DNA from: Streptomyces sp. NBC_00377 | Lineage (GTDB): Bacteria > Actinomycetota > Actinomycetes > Streptomycetales > Streptomycetaceae | DNA length: 64,000 nt | NCBI RefSeq assembly: GCF_036075115.1 | Contig: NZ_CP107958.1 | Location: forward strand, 3,658,001 to 3,722,000 | Direction of reading: 5' to 3' | Shown: positions 41,970 to 50,988 of the stretch, in pieces | Layout: each line of letters starts with the position of its first letter | Numbering within the stretch: the stretch's first letter is position 1 | The notes under the pieces: generated by a model | Seen by the model: only the letters and a program-made list of their open reading frames with translations | What the model was told of the DNA's origin: nothing | Databases searched by the model: none | Translations under genes and position numbers: made by a program

Positions 41970-44465
41970 CTAGAGCTTCTCCACCGGCGCGTACCGCAGG
42001 AGCAGCCGCTTCGGTTTGACGTCGCCGAAGTCGACCGTCGCCTCCGCGTTCGCGCCCGTGCCGTTCACGCCGACGACCGTGCCGAGACCGAACTGGTCGT
42101 GGGTGACGCGGTCCCCGACGGCCAGCGCCACCACCGGCTTCTCGGCGCTCCGGCGCGTCGCGAAGCCGGAGGCGCCTGCGGCCGAGGAGCGTGAGCGGGA
42201 CGAGGACAGCGAGGCCGCCACACCGGAGACGGGACCGGAGGCCACGGGCCCGGCCGCCCCCGTCCGCTTCCAGTCCACGTGCGCAGGCGGAATCTCCTCC
42301 AGGAACCGGGAGGGCGGGTTGTAGGACGGCTGCCCCCAGGCGCTGCGCAGCGCGGACCGCGTCAGGTAGAGCCGCTCTCGCGCGCGCGTGATGCCGACGT
42401 AGGCCAGCCGGCGTTCCTCCTCGAGCTCCTTGGTCTGACCGAGGGCGCGCATGTGGGGGAAGACGCCGTCCTCCATGCCGGTCAGGAAGACGACCGGGAA
42501 CTCGAGGCCCTTGGCGGTGTGCAGGGTCATCAGGGTGATGACTCCCGAGCCGTCCTCCTCGTCGGGGATCTGGTCGGAGTCCGCCACCAGGGCGACCCGC
42601 TCGAGGAACGCGGAGAGTCCGGCCGGGGCCGTGGCCTCGCCCTCCGCCTCGCTTGCCTCCTGCTCGAACTCCAGGGCCACAGCGGCGAGTTCCTGGAGGT
42701 TCTCGATCCTGGTCTCGTCCTGCGGGTCGGTGGAGGCCTGCAACTCGGCGAGGTAGCCGGTGCGTTCGAGGACCGCCTCCAGGACCGTCGCCGGTCCGGC
42801 GCCCGACTCCACGATCGTGCGGAGCTCCTCCATCAGCACGTTGAACCGCTTCACTGCGTTCGTCGAGCGCGAGGCCATGCCGTACGCCTCGTCGACACGC
42901 CTCAGGGCCTGCGGGAAGCTGATCTTCTCCCGCTGCGAGAGGGCGTCGATCATCGCCTCGGCCCGGTCGCCGATGCCCCGCTTGGGCACGTTGAGGATCC
43001 GGCGCAGCGGCACCGAGTCCTCCGGGTTGGCCAGCACGCGCAGGTAGGCCAGGACGTCCCGGACCTCCTTGCGCTCGTAGAAGCGGACCCCGCCGACGAC
43101 CTTGTAGGGCAGACCGACGCGGATGAAGATCTCTTCGAAGACACGCGACTGGGCGTTGGTGCGGTAGAAGACGGCGACATCGCCCGCCTTCGCGTCGCCC
43201 GCGTCCGTCAGCCGGTCTATCTCGTCGGCGACGAACTGCGCCTCGTCGTGCTCGGTGTCGGCGACGTAGCCGGTGATGCGCGCGCCCGCGCCCGCGTTGG
43301 TCCACAGGTTCTTGGGGCGGCGGGACTCGTTGCGTTCGATGACGGCGTTGGCGGCGGACAGGATCGTCTGCGTGGAGCGGTAGTTCTGCTCCAGCAGGAT
43401 CGTCGTCGCGTCCGGGTAGTCCTCCTCGAACCGGAGGATGTTGCGGATCGTCGCGCCGCGGAAGGCGTAGATCGACTGGTCGGCGTCACCGACGACGCAG
43501 AGCTCGGCCGGCGGCAGGTCGTACTCGCCCGGGGGGACGTCGACGGGGTGCTCGGAGGTGCCGACCAGCTCGCGCACCAGGGCGTACTGGGCGTGGTTGG
43601 TGTCCTGGTACTCGTCGACCAGGACGTGCCGGAACCGGCGGCGGTAGTGGTCGGCGACGTCCGGGAAGGCGCGCAGCAGATTGACCGTCGTCATGATCAG
43701 GTCGTCGAAGTCGAGGGCGTTCGCCTCGCGCAGCCGCGACTGGTACATCGCGTAGGCCTGGGCGAGGGTCTTCTCGAACCCGTCCGCGGCCTGCGCGGCG
43801 AAGTCCTCCTCGTCGATCAGCTCGTTCTTCAGGTTGCTGATCTTGGCGCTGAACGATTTGGGCGGGTAGCGCTTGGGGTCGAGGTCCAGGTCACGGCAGA
43901 CCAGGGCCATGAGGCGTTTGGAGTCGGCCGCGTCGTAGATCGAGAACGACGACGTGAAACCGAGCCTCTTGCTCTCGCGGCGCAGGATGCGCACGCACGC
44001 GCTGTGGAAGGTCATCACCCACATCGCGTTCGCGCGCGGGCCGACGAGCGCCTCGACGCGCTCCTTCATCTCGCCCGCGGCCTTGTTGGTGAAGGTGATC
44101 GCGAGGATCTGCCCCGGGTGCACATGCCGCTCGGCGAGGAGGTGGGCGATGCGGTGGGTGAGCACGCGCGTCTTGCCGGAGCCCGCGCCGGCCACGATGA
44201 GCAGCGGGGTGCCCGCGTGGGCGACGGCGGCGCGCTGGTTGTCGTTCAGCCCCTCCAGGAGCGCGGCGGCGTCCAGCACGGGGCGCGGGGCGCCGTCGCG
44301 GTAGTGGGTGTCCCGGTCCGGAGGCACGTCGAACTTCCCGCCGAACAGATCGTCCGGAACCGACTCCGGTCCGTGATCGTCCTCGGGCGGTGGCGGGGGT
44401 TCCTCCTCGTGGGCACGGGGGCCCTGGAGGTTCGCCAGGAAGCTGTCGTCAAAGAGGCTGCTCAT
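41970..44465 (-). CDS. pcrA: ATP-dependent DNA helicase PcrA/UvrD
   Basis: 831-aa superfamily 1A helicase for DNA repair and replication-fork maintenance. Visible motifs in order: Q/I (LNDNQRAAVAHAG, AGAGSGKTRVLTHRIAHLL near residue 110), Ia (ITFTNKAAGEM), II (VLVDEYQDTN), III (VVGDADQSIYAFRGA), IV (LEQNYRST), V/VI (MTLHTAKGLEFPVVFL, RRLAYVGITRARERLYL). The C-terminus has the PcrA-type Tudor-like fold ending VGDRVTHDQFGLGTVVGV. Full length. Monocistronic, convergent with the M23 gene and divergent from the P60 gene. Confidence 0.96.
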   Translation of the reverse strand: MSSLFDDSFLANLQGPRAHEEEPPPPPEDDHGPESVPDDLFGGKFDVPPDRDTHYRDGAPRPVLDAAALLEGLNDNQRAAVAHAGTPLLIVAGAGSGKTRVLTHRIAHLLAERHVHPGQILAITFTNKAAGEMKERVEALVGPRANAMWVMTFHSACVRILRRESKRLGFTSSFSIYDAADSKRLMALVCRDLDLDPKRYPPKSFSAKISNLKNELIDEEDFAAQAADGFEKTLAQAYAMYQSRLREANALDFDDLIMTTVNLLRAFPDVADHYRRRFRHVLVDEYQDTNHAQYALVRELVGTSEHPVDVPPGEYDLPPAELCVVGDADQSIYAFRGATIRNILRFEEDYPDATTILLEQNYRSTQTILSAANAVIERNESRRPKNLWTNAGAGARITGYVADTEHDEAQFVADEIDRLTDAGDAKAGDVAVFYRTNAQSRVFEEIFIRVGLPYKVVGGVRFYERKEVRDVLAYLRVLANPEDSVPLRRILNVPKRGIGDRAEAMIDALSQREKISFPQALRRVDEAYGMASRSTNAVKRFNVLMEELRTIVESGAGPATVLEAVLERTGYLAELQASTDPQDETRIENLQELAAVALEFEQEASEAEGEATAPAGLSAFLERVALVADSDQIPDEEDGSGVITLMTLHTAKGLEFPVVFLTGMEDGVFPHMRALGQTKELEEERRLAYVGITRARERLYLTRSALRSAWGQPSYNPPSRFLEEIPPAHVDWKRTGAAGPVASGPVSGVAASLSSSRSRSSAAGASGFATRRSAEKPVVALAVGDRVTHDQFGLGTVVGVNGTGANAEATVDFGDVKPKRLLLRYAPVEKL

Positions 44466-44734
44466 CGCTCTACGAGTCTAGGGGGCGCCACCGACAACCG
44501 GCCGCCGTCCCGGAACTTCCCCCCCTGCCACCCTCCGGGAGACCCCGGTCACCATCCGCGACCGGGGCGGCACGGGCGGCTGAACATGGCCTCAGGTCAC
44601 GAAAATGTATCGGGCATATCGCCCAGCAACCTTCACACGGACCACACGAGTTGGCTACCGTGCCGAGCAGGCCGTACGACCCCCGACCGGCGACCCCCGC
44701 CGGACCGTACGACCTCCGCCGAGTCCGCCGCGTC

Positions 44735-44880
44735 CGCTCACGCCGGCCGGAACCGGGAACGACCGCAACCCGGGGTGAACCGGTCCGCCGCCCCCTGGGA
44801 GGCGGGCCGCAGGGCAACCCTTCCGACGTACCTGCCCGCACCCTCCCCGGTGCCCGAACGGGCCCGGGAGGGACCCCACC
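44735..44880 (+). ncRNA. Probable c-di-AMP (ydaO/yuaA) riboswitch
   Basis: Upstream of a P60 peptidoglycan hydrolase. It has the conserved elements of the actinobacterial ydaO element: GGGGTGAACCGG (44772-44783), the complementary arms GTCCGCC and GGCGGGCC, and AGGGCAACCCTTCCGACG (44811-44828). A CCCTCCC/GGGAGGG hairpin at 44841-44872 just downstream could be the terminator of the expression platform. In Streptomyces this riboswitch is established for cell-wall hydrolase genes; here the assignment is by eye and boundaries are approximate. Confidence 0.75.
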
Positions 44881-44920
44881 GCCGACCCGGCAGGCGGAGC
44901 ACTGGAAGGAGTCGCCCCCC

Positions 44921-46123
44921 TTGGCGTCGCAGCACCGCAAGCCGCGTACCGCGGGCATGCGCGTGGCGGGTGTCCGCACCCCCGCCCTCGCCACCGCCGC
45001 CCTCACGTCCGTGGCCCTGCTCTCCCAGACGGCGGACGCCGCCCCGTCGGAGGACGGCCGGCCGAGCCTGGAAGAGGTCGAGAAGAAAGTCGACGACCTC
45101 TACCGCCAGGCTGAGTCGGCGACGGAGAAGTACAACGCCGCCAAGGAGAAGACGACCAAGCAGCGCAAGCGGGTCGACGGTCTCCTGGACGAGGTCGCAC
45201 AGCGCGCCCAGAAGCTCAACGAGGCGCGGGAGAAGCTGGGTTCCCGTGCCGCGGCCCAGTACCGCGCCGGCGCCGCCGCGCCCGAGACCGCGGCCCTCCT
45301 GCTCGCGGACACCCCGCAGGACTACTTCGACCAGAACCAGCTGATGAGCCGTCTGACGGAGCGCCAGAAGGGCCTGGCCGACGAGTACGTCACGGAGCGG
45401 TCCGCGACGACGCAGCAGCGCCGGGAGGCCACGGAGAGCCTCGCGACGCTCACCGACGCGCAGCACGACCTGAAGACCGCCAAGGCCACCGTCCAGAAGA
45501 AGCTCGGCGACGCACGCGAGCTGCTGTCCCGGCTGACGGCTCAGGAGAAGGCCCGCCTCGCGGCGGTCGAGAAGCAGCGTCAGGAAGCGGCCGCGCGCGA
45601 GGCGGCGGAGCTGGCCCGGCAGCAGGCGGCGGCACAGGCCGCGGCCCGGCAGGAGAGCGGCGGCGGCACGTCGGGCGCGGGATCGGGCACAGGGCCGAGC
45701 GCGGGGTCGAGTACGGCGCCGGCCCCGGTCCCGGCCGGTGCCTCCCCCGTGGACTCCTCGTACGCCACGAAGGCCGAGAAGGCGCTCGCCTTCGCCCGCG
45801 CGCAGATCGGCAAGCCCTACGTGTGGGGTGCGACGGGCCCCGACTCCTACGACTGCTCCGGCCTCACCCAGGCCACCTGGAAGGCCGCCGGCGTCGTCCT
45901 CCCGCGCACCACCTACGACCAGGTGAACGCGGGCGCCGCAATTCCCCTCGCCGACGCCCGGCCCGGCGACCTGGTCTTCTTCTACGGCGACGTCAGTCAC
46001 GTCGGCGTCTACACCGGCAACGGCATGATGATCCACGCCCCGAAACCGGGCGCGTACGTGCGTGAGGAGTCGGTCTTCTACGACGGCCAGTCGGGCATCC
46101 ACAGCGTGGTACGCCCGGCCTGA
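44921..46123 (+). CDS. Secreted NlpC/P60 peptidoglycan hydrolase
   Basis: 400-aa C40 endopeptidase. N-terminal signal region of about 45 residues (ALATAALTSVALLSQTADAAPSE). Then a long coiled coil at about 50-240 (EEVEKKVDDLYRQAESATEKY; rich in KARLAAVEKQRQEA), a Ser/Gly/Pro linker, and the NlpC/P60 domain at about 285-400 with catalytic Cys in YDCSGL, His in DVSHVGVYTG and third residue in MIHAPK. It cleaves stem peptides in the wall. The TTG start at 44921 is preferred because GGAAGGA lies 10 nt upstream and the next residues match the paralog at 48078. Confidence 0.9.
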   Translation: MASQHRKPRTAGMRVAGVRTPALATAALTSVALLSQTADAAPSEDGRPSLEEVEKKVDDLYRQAESATEKYNAAKEKTTKQRKRVDGLLDEVAQRAQKLNEAREKLGSRAAAQYRAGAAAPETAALLLADTPQDYFDQNQLMSRLTERQKGLADEYVTERSATTQQRREATESLATLTDAQHDLKTAKATVQKKLGDARELLSRLTAQEKARLAAVEKQRQEAAAREAAELARQQAAAQAAARQESGGGTSGAGSGTGPSAGSSTAPAPVPAGASPVDSSYATKAEKALAFARAQIGKPYVWGATGPDSYDCSGLTQATWKAAGVVLPRTTYDQVNAGAAIPLADARPGDLVFFYGDVSHVGVYTGNGMMIHAPKPGAYVREESVFYDGQSGIHSVVRPA

Positions 46124-46279
46124 GAGACCACACGGCCGCCAAGGGCTCGAGGGGCGCCCGGACTCACCCCGGTGAAGGATCCCGGGCCCCGTGTCCACGC
46201 CCTGCACGCGCGCGTATTTCCGTGCCCACGCGCGCGTGCCCCGCTCGCGCGGCGCGCCGTGCTCCTTAGCATCGGCCGC

Positions 46280-47287
46280 ATGTCAGGCTCTCCGGCTTCC
46301 CCGTCCCCGGCGCCCCCTCTCGGCTCCGCGCTCCGCGACTGGTGGGCGGGGAGGCCGCCGACGGCGGGGGCCGCGGTCATGGCGACCGGCGTCGTGTCGA
46401 TCGGACTGCACCTCACGGGGTACGACGTGCTGTCCCGCGTCACCCTGGCGATGACGGCCGCCGCCTGGGTGGCACTGGCGGCGGACTTCGCCGTACGGCT
46501 GGTGCGCGGGCGCGAGCGATGGCTGACGGAGGCGGGCACTCCGGGGGCGCCGACCGCCGTGGCGGCGACGACCGTACTGGGCACGCGCGTGTGCGCGCTC
46601 GGCCGGGTGACCCTCGCCGAGGCGCTGCTGGCGCTGGCGGTGGTGCTGTGGCCCGTGCTGCTGGTGACCGTCGTACGGCAGTGGAGGCGGGGCATGCCGG
46701 GGGCGGTGTTCCTGTGCTGCGTGGCCACCCAGGGACTCGCCGTGCAGGGAGCGGTCCTCGCGAAGGCGGAGGCGGCTGCCTGGCTCGCTCACACGGCGCT
46801 CGTGCTGTTCTGGCTCGGGCTCGTGCTCTACGCCGTCGCCCTCGCCCTCTTCGACCTGCGCCAGGTGGCCGAGGGCGCCGGCGACCAGTGGGTGGCGGGC
46901 GGCGCGCTCGCCGTCTCGGCACTGGCGGGAGCGGAACTCCTCGCGGCCGACGACGGGGGCCTGTACCTGTGGAACGACGACGACACCGGCGTCCTGCGCA
47001 CGGTGACCGTCGCGCTACTGGTGCTCGCCCTGACCTGGTACGCCGTCCTGCTCGTCGCCGAGGTGCGATGGCCGCGGCCGCGCTACGACATGTGCCGCTG
47101 GGCGACGGTGTTCCCGATGGGGATGACGGCGGCGGCGGCCCTGTCCGTGGCCGCCGCCGTCGACGTTCCGTCGCTGAGGGGCCTCGGGGAGGTGCTGCTG
47201 TGGGCCGCCGTGGCGGCGTGGCTGGCCGTCGCCGCGGCCGCCCTGGCAGCGGCCCTGGCGTCCGTCAGGTCCAGAGCACCGCGATGA
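46280..47287 (+). CDS. Tellurite-resistance/dicarboxylate transporter (TDT) family-like membrane protein
   Basis: 335-aa protein with about nine or ten hydrophobic helices. The opening PPTAGAAVMATGVVSIGLHLTGYDVLS and the later helices LFWLGLVLYAVALALFDLRQ and CRWATVFPMGMTAAAAL resemble the TehA/SLAC1-like TDT family, whose members carry anions or C4-dicarboxylates. The substrate is not deducible. ATG at 46280. Its last 23 nt overlap the convergent small membrane-protein gene at 47265-47618. Confidence 0.7.
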   Translation: MSGSPASPSPAPPLGSALRDWWAGRPPTAGAAVMATGVVSIGLHLTGYDVLSRVTLAMTAAAWVALAADFAVRLVRGRERWLTEAGTPGAPTAVAATTVLGTRVCALGRVTLAEALLALAVVLWPVLLVTVVRQWRRGMPGAVFLCCVATQGLAVQGAVLAKAEAAAWLAHTALVLFWLGLVLYAVALALFDLRQVAEGAGDQWVAGGALAVSALAGAELLAADDGGLYLWNDDDTGVLRTVTVALLVLALTWYAVLLVAEVRWPRPRYDMCRWATVFPMGMTAAAALSVAAAVDVPSLRGLGEVLLWAAVAAWLAVAAAALAAALASVRSRAPR

Positions 47288-47618
47288 AGACGTTCGCCAC
47301 GGTCAGCAGGCCGACCAGGCCGAACAGGGGCTTCTCCACCGTCTCGTCGTCGCGCTTCACATAGACGAGCCCGAGGATCACGATCAGCAGGGCCAGCTTC
47401 ACGCCGATCTTGATGTTGTTGACCGGCTGGTCGTCGGCCTGGTTGAGGCCGACCAGGATGACGCCGGTGACCAGCATCGTCGCCGCGCCGTGGAGCATCG
47501 AGGGGACGAAGCGGGCCGCGCCGCGGCCCATCGCCTTCAGCTGGGTGAGGAAGCCGCCCAGCAGCGCCGCGATGCCGATGATGTGCAGGCCGACGAAGAG
47601 ATGGATGAGTACGTCCAT
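47265..47618 (-). CDS. Small four-helix membrane protein
   Basis: 117-aa integral membrane protein with four hydrophobic stretches (LIHLFVGLHIIGIAALLGGFL, MLHGAATMLVTGVILVGL, KIGVKLALLIVILGLVYV, PLFGLVGLLTVANVFIAVLW). Conserved-looking His residues in the first two helices could bind haem or metal, as in CopD/DUF2269-like proteins, but that is a guess. Its 3' end overlaps the convergent TDT-like gene. Confidence 0.8.
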   Translation of the reverse strand: MDVLIHLFVGLHIIGIAALLGGFLTQLKAMGRGAARFVPSMLHGAATMLVTGVILVGLNQADDQPVNNIKIGVKLALLIVILGLVYVKRDDETVEKPLFGLVGLLTVANVFIAVLWT

Positions 47619-48077
47619 GAGGCCGGATGCTAATCAGCCCCGCGGGTGCGGTCCGACACCGGCCCCCCTTGCGGCCGCTCATGCATATATGCGCGCCATA
47701 GCATCCTGGCGCTCCGCCCTGCCCCGAAATCACCGTTTCGGTCAGGGCACCGCGTGAAGCCGACGGCCCCGGTCCGGAGGACCGGACATATGCGATCACC
47801 CCGCGGTCCGCTCGCGTCACTTCCGTACTTCGCGTTACCCAACCGTCACAGCCGGGCCTAGCGTCCTCCCCCAGGTGACCGGCTCCCCACCGCCGCCCGG
47901 GCCAGGGGCGGCAGTCGGCCACCACCGCCGAGAAGGTCCGGCGGCGTTCCGCTCCCCCGTGCGGGCCGTCGCCGGACGCGTCAGCCGCCACCCGGGACCG
48001 TCCGTCCGCTCCCCCGACGGTCGTCCGGAAGCTGTACGGACGGACGAGGCGGTCGACGAAAGGACGTGCAGTCCCCA
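47619..48077. other. Intergenic region with two hairpins before the second P60 gene
   Basis: 459 nt. It contains a nested hairpin at 47716-47748 (GCCCTG and CCGAAA paired with TTTCGG and CAGGGC) and a second at 47769-47785 (CCGGTCC-gga-GGACCGG). Both lie between divergent starts, so they are not ordinary terminators of flanking genes. A promoter-like GGGCCTAGCGT lies at about 47856. No ydaO riboswitch signature was found here. Confidence 0.4.
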
Positions 48078-49157
48078 GTGGCAGCGCACCGCAAGCCCCG
48101 TCGGAGTCCGGTCGGCGGCCGAACGGCCCGCACGGCGTTCACTCTCGCTCTCGCGGGCGCCGCGACGGCGACGGCCTTCGACGGAACCGGACAGGCCGAG
48201 CCGAACCTGACTCCGGCCCAGGTCAGGGCGAAGGTGGCCAAGCTCTACCAGGAGGCGGAGGAAGCCACCGAGAAGTACAACGGAGCGAGGGAGAAGGCGA
48301 CGGCGGCCGAACAGCGGCTGGAGAGCCTGCGGGACGAGGCGGCACGCAAGGAGGAGAAACTCAACGCGGCCCGGGAGACGCTGGGTTCGATGGCCGCCGC
48401 GCAGTACCGCAGCAGCGGACTCGACCCCGCCGTGCAACTGGCCCTCTCCGACGACCCCGACCGGTACCTCGACGGCGCCGCCTTCGCCGAACGGGCCGGC
48501 GACCGCCAGTCGGCCGCCGTCACCCGGGTACGCGGACAGCTGCGGGAGATCGAGCAGTTGCGCGGCGCCGCACGCGTCGAACTGACCTCGCTCAGAACCC
48601 GCCAGGCCGAGCTGAGAACGCACAAAAAAACAATCACCGGCAAGCTGGAGGCCGCGCGCCGTCTGCTGTCCGGGCTGACGGCGGCGGAGCGGTCCCGGAT
48701 CGGCGGGGGAACCGGCAGCGGCGGCACGGGCGGCCGGGCCTCACGGGACGCGACGGACGGACGCGACGCCCTCCAGACACCCGGCACGTCCACCGCCGCG
48801 GCCCCCAACTCCCGGGCCGCGGAGGCCGTCTCCTACGCCTACTCCAAGCTCGGCAGCCCCTATGTGTGGGGCGCGACCGGGCCGAACGCCTTCGACTGCT
48901 CGGGCCTCGTGCTCGCCTCGTACCGCTCCGCCGGCGTCTCCCTGCCCCGCACCACCTACGCCCAGATCGGCGCCGGACAGCGGGTCTCCCGCTCCGAACT
49001 CCTCCCCGGCGACCTGGTGTTCTTCTACTCGGGCATCACCCACGTCGGCCTCTACATCGGCAACGGCCAGATGATCCACGCCCCGAACCCGTCGGCCCCG
49101 GTCCGCGTGGCCCCGATCGACCAGATGCCGTTCGCGGGGGCCACGCGGGTGGTGTGA
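48078..49157 (+). CDS. Secreted NlpC/P60 peptidoglycan hydrolase (paralog)
   Basis: 359-aa paralog of the gene at 44921, with the same plan. Short twin-Lys/Arg n-region (AHRKPRRSP) and hydrophobic signal segment, coiled coil at about 35-205 (AKLYQEAEEATEKYNGARE), Gly/Ser-rich linker, and P60 domain at about 245-359 with catalytic Cys in FDCSGL, His in ITHVGLYIG, and MIHAPN. It lacks the riboswitch-like leader of its paralog. The GTG at 48078 is chosen by alignment with the paralog's start; the GTG at 48066 is too close to AAAGGA. Confidence 0.9.
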   Translation: MAAHRKPRRSPVGGRTARTAFTLALAGAATATAFDGTGQAEPNLTPAQVRAKVAKLYQEAEEATEKYNGAREKATAAEQRLESLRDEAARKEEKLNAARETLGSMAAAQYRSSGLDPAVQLALSDDPDRYLDGAAFAERAGDRQSAAVTRVRGQLREIEQLRGAARVELTSLRTRQAELRTHKKTITGKLEAARRLLSGLTAAERSRIGGGTGSGGTGGRASRDATDGRDALQTPGTSTAAAPNSRAAEAVSYAYSKLGSPYVWGATGPNAFDCSGLVLASYRSAGVSLPRTTYAQIGAGQRVSRSELLPGDLVFFYSGITHVGLYIGNGQMIHAPNPSAPVRVAPIDQMPFAGATRVV

Positions 49158-49181
49158 GGGGCTGACGGGACCGAGCCGTCC

Positions 49182-50378
49182 CTACTGGAACTCGTCCCAG
49201 ACGTCGTCGGCCACAACCGCCTTCAGTTGCTCCACCGTGAGCGGTGGGACGGAACGGGTCGGTGCATCCGACCCGGGGCCAGCGTTGTAGCACGTGGCGA
49301 TCACCCGAAGACCTCCTGGCCGTACCGCGGTCACGGACCGGCGCAACGTGCCCGCGTGACTCCACGGGTCCAGGCCATCCAGCTTCGTGAGCCGCACCTG
49401 GTCGCTGTCGTTCTTCCCACGATGGTCGAAGGTGATCTCAACCAGACCCCAACCCCTGCCGTCGTCGACTTTGAGACTGAGGAAGTTCGTGGGGCTGGTG
49501 CCGCCCACGAGGAATTGGTGATGCTTCAGACCCGCTGGGAGCAGCGGTGTGACCATGTCCTGCATATCGTCCGCGCTCGGCGCGTCCGGGTCCGGCTCTG
49601 CGGCGCCTCGCCGAGGGAAGGAGTCGAGAGTGTCCTGCCACTCCTTCGCCGTGACCACGTCGGTCAACTGCTGCTGTGTCAACGGGGGCGTTTCACGCAC
49701 GGGCGCGCCGCCCTTCTGCCTGGGGGCGTTCCACTCCATGACGGTGAGCATCGATCCGTCCGGCGTGATGAGGCGAGCACTCCACACCTTCGGATCCTGA
49801 TCACGGTAGGGCTGCTCATATGCCTGAGTGAGCAGCAGGTCGGAGCCGTCTGCCAGTTTTTTCTCCGTGCAGGTTCCCCTGGGACCCATGCTGCCGACGC
49901 CGCCGCCGCCGACCGAGCAACCCGCCTGGCTCGCAGGGTTCGAAGGCGAGTCCAACCTGTCCAACACGATCGAGATCGCGGCCGCGCCCTTGCCGTCGTC
50001 GAAGACGAGCGAACCGCCCAGGTACGGCCAGAAAGAACTGCTGTGCTTCTGGTTCCGTTCCTCAGTCACCTTCCCCTTGGGAAGCAGACCCTTGAGGATG
50101 GAAGCCGGCCGTGCCGTTTCACTCTTCTCCGCCGCGAGGTCGCCTCCCTCGCCCCTGCCCGTGTCGAACACTCCCGCGTACACGCCGCCCGCCCCCACGA
50201 CGCCGATCAGTGTGAGGCTCGCGGTGACCATGGCCGTACGCCTGCGCCGCAGGGTGCGGCGGCCCCGGGCCACCAGGACGGCCGACTGCGAGAGCGCATC
50301 GGCCGAGCAGTCCGCCTCCGCCAGCTCGTGCAGCCCCCGCCTGAGCAGTTCCTCTTCCGCATGGGCCGTCTCGCTCAT
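49182..50378 (-). CDS. Membrane protein partner of an ECF sigma factor
   Basis: 398-aa protein. A cytoplasmic N-terminus of ~50 residues (EEELLRRGLHELAEADCSADAL, then VLVARGRRTLRRRRTAM), one membrane helix at about 50-70 (VTASLTLIGVVGAGGVYAGVF), and a ~320-residue outside domain with no named family and several cysteines. The topology and the 4-nt overlap with the sigma gene make it a candidate anti-sigma/sensor, though it lacks an obvious ZAS (HxxxCxxC) motif. Base composition looks slightly less GC-rich than its neighbours, hinting at a more recent arrival. Convergent with the P60 gene, 25 nt apart. Confidence 0.75.
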   Translation of the reverse strand: MSETAHAEEELLRRGLHELAEADCSADALSQSAVLVARGRRTLRRRRTAMVTASLTLIGVVGAGGVYAGVFDTGRGEGGDLAAEKSETARPASILKGLLPKGKVTEERNQKHSSSFWPYLGGSLVFDDGKGAAAISIVLDRLDSPSNPASQAGCSVGGGGVGSMGPRGTCTEKKLADGSDLLLTQAYEQPYRDQDPKVWSARLITPDGSMLTVMEWNAPRQKGGAPVRETPPLTQQQLTDVVTAKEWQDTLDSFPRRGAAEPDPDAPSADDMQDMVTPLLPAGLKHHQFLVGGTSPTNFLSLKVDDGRGWGLVEITFDHRGKNDSDQVRLTKLDGLDPWSHAGTLRRSVTAVRPGGLRVIATCYNAGPGSDAPTRSVPPLTVEQLKAVVADDVWDEFQ

Positions 50379-50899
50379 CGCGTTCCCCTTCCCGCGTAAC
50401 CGGCCAGCGCGCCCGCGGCACGCAGCCGTTCCAGGGCCCTGTTGGTACGGCTCTTGACCGTCCCGGGCGAACAGCCGAGCAGGTCGGCCGTCTCTTCCAC
50501 CGACAGGTCCTCGTAGAAACGGAGCACCACGACCACGCGTTGCGCACGGGGCAGGGTGGCGAGGGCACGGTCCAGCTCGAGCCGTGTCTCCGCGTTGTGC
50601 GCCATGTCCCCGGCGTCGGGGGTGTGGTCCGCCTCGGGACGCACGACCTCCGTGTGCCAGCGTCGCCTGCGCCAGGTCGCGTAGAGATTGACGACGACCT
50701 TGCGGGCGTAGGCGTGGGGCGAGCCCCAGTCCGCCGAGCGGGACCAGCGCAGGTACACGCGCACCAGCGCCGCCTGGAGCAGGTCCTCGGCGCTGTGCCG
50801 ATCGCCGGTCAGCAGACGGGCCGTCCGCAACAGTGACGTGTGCGCCCCCGTCACGAATTCCGCGAATTCTTCGTCGCGCACCGAACTTCGGTCACGCAC
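50375..50899 (-). CDS. SigE-family (streptomycete SigE-like) ECF sigma factor
   Basis: 174-aa ECF sigma factor. Region 2 is visible in ARLLTGDRHSAEDLLQAALVRVYLRW and region 4 in LPRAQRVVVVLRFYEDLSVEETADLLGCSPGTVKSRTNRALERL, the latter with the HTH that reads -35. It belongs by eye to the group commonly annotated 'SigE family RNA polymerase sigma factor'. The GTG at 50899 is chosen because GGGGGGAG lies 8 nt before it; the very long open frame upstream overlaps the response regulator and is spurious. Followed by its membrane partner with an ATGA overlap. Confidence 0.88.
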   Translation of the reverse strand: MRDRSSVRDEEFAEFVTGAHTSLLRTARLLTGDRHSAEDLLQAALVRVYLRWSRSADWGSPHAYARKVVVNLYATWRRRRWHTEVVRPEADHTPDAGDMAHNAETRLELDRALATLPRAQRVVVVLRFYEDLSVEETADLLGCSPGTVKSRTNRALERLRAAGALAGYAGRGTR

Positions 50900-50988
50900 G
50901 GATGCTCCCCCCAGGAGTACGAGGTCCGAGGACCCTGTCACCCACTCGACAACGTGGGCTCTCCGGGGGGGTTCCATCCAATTCCGGT

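Noticed and set aside
47619..48077. A second c-di-AMP riboswitch before the P60 paralog
   Set aside because: None of the conserved ydaO elements seen at 44735-44880 could be found here.
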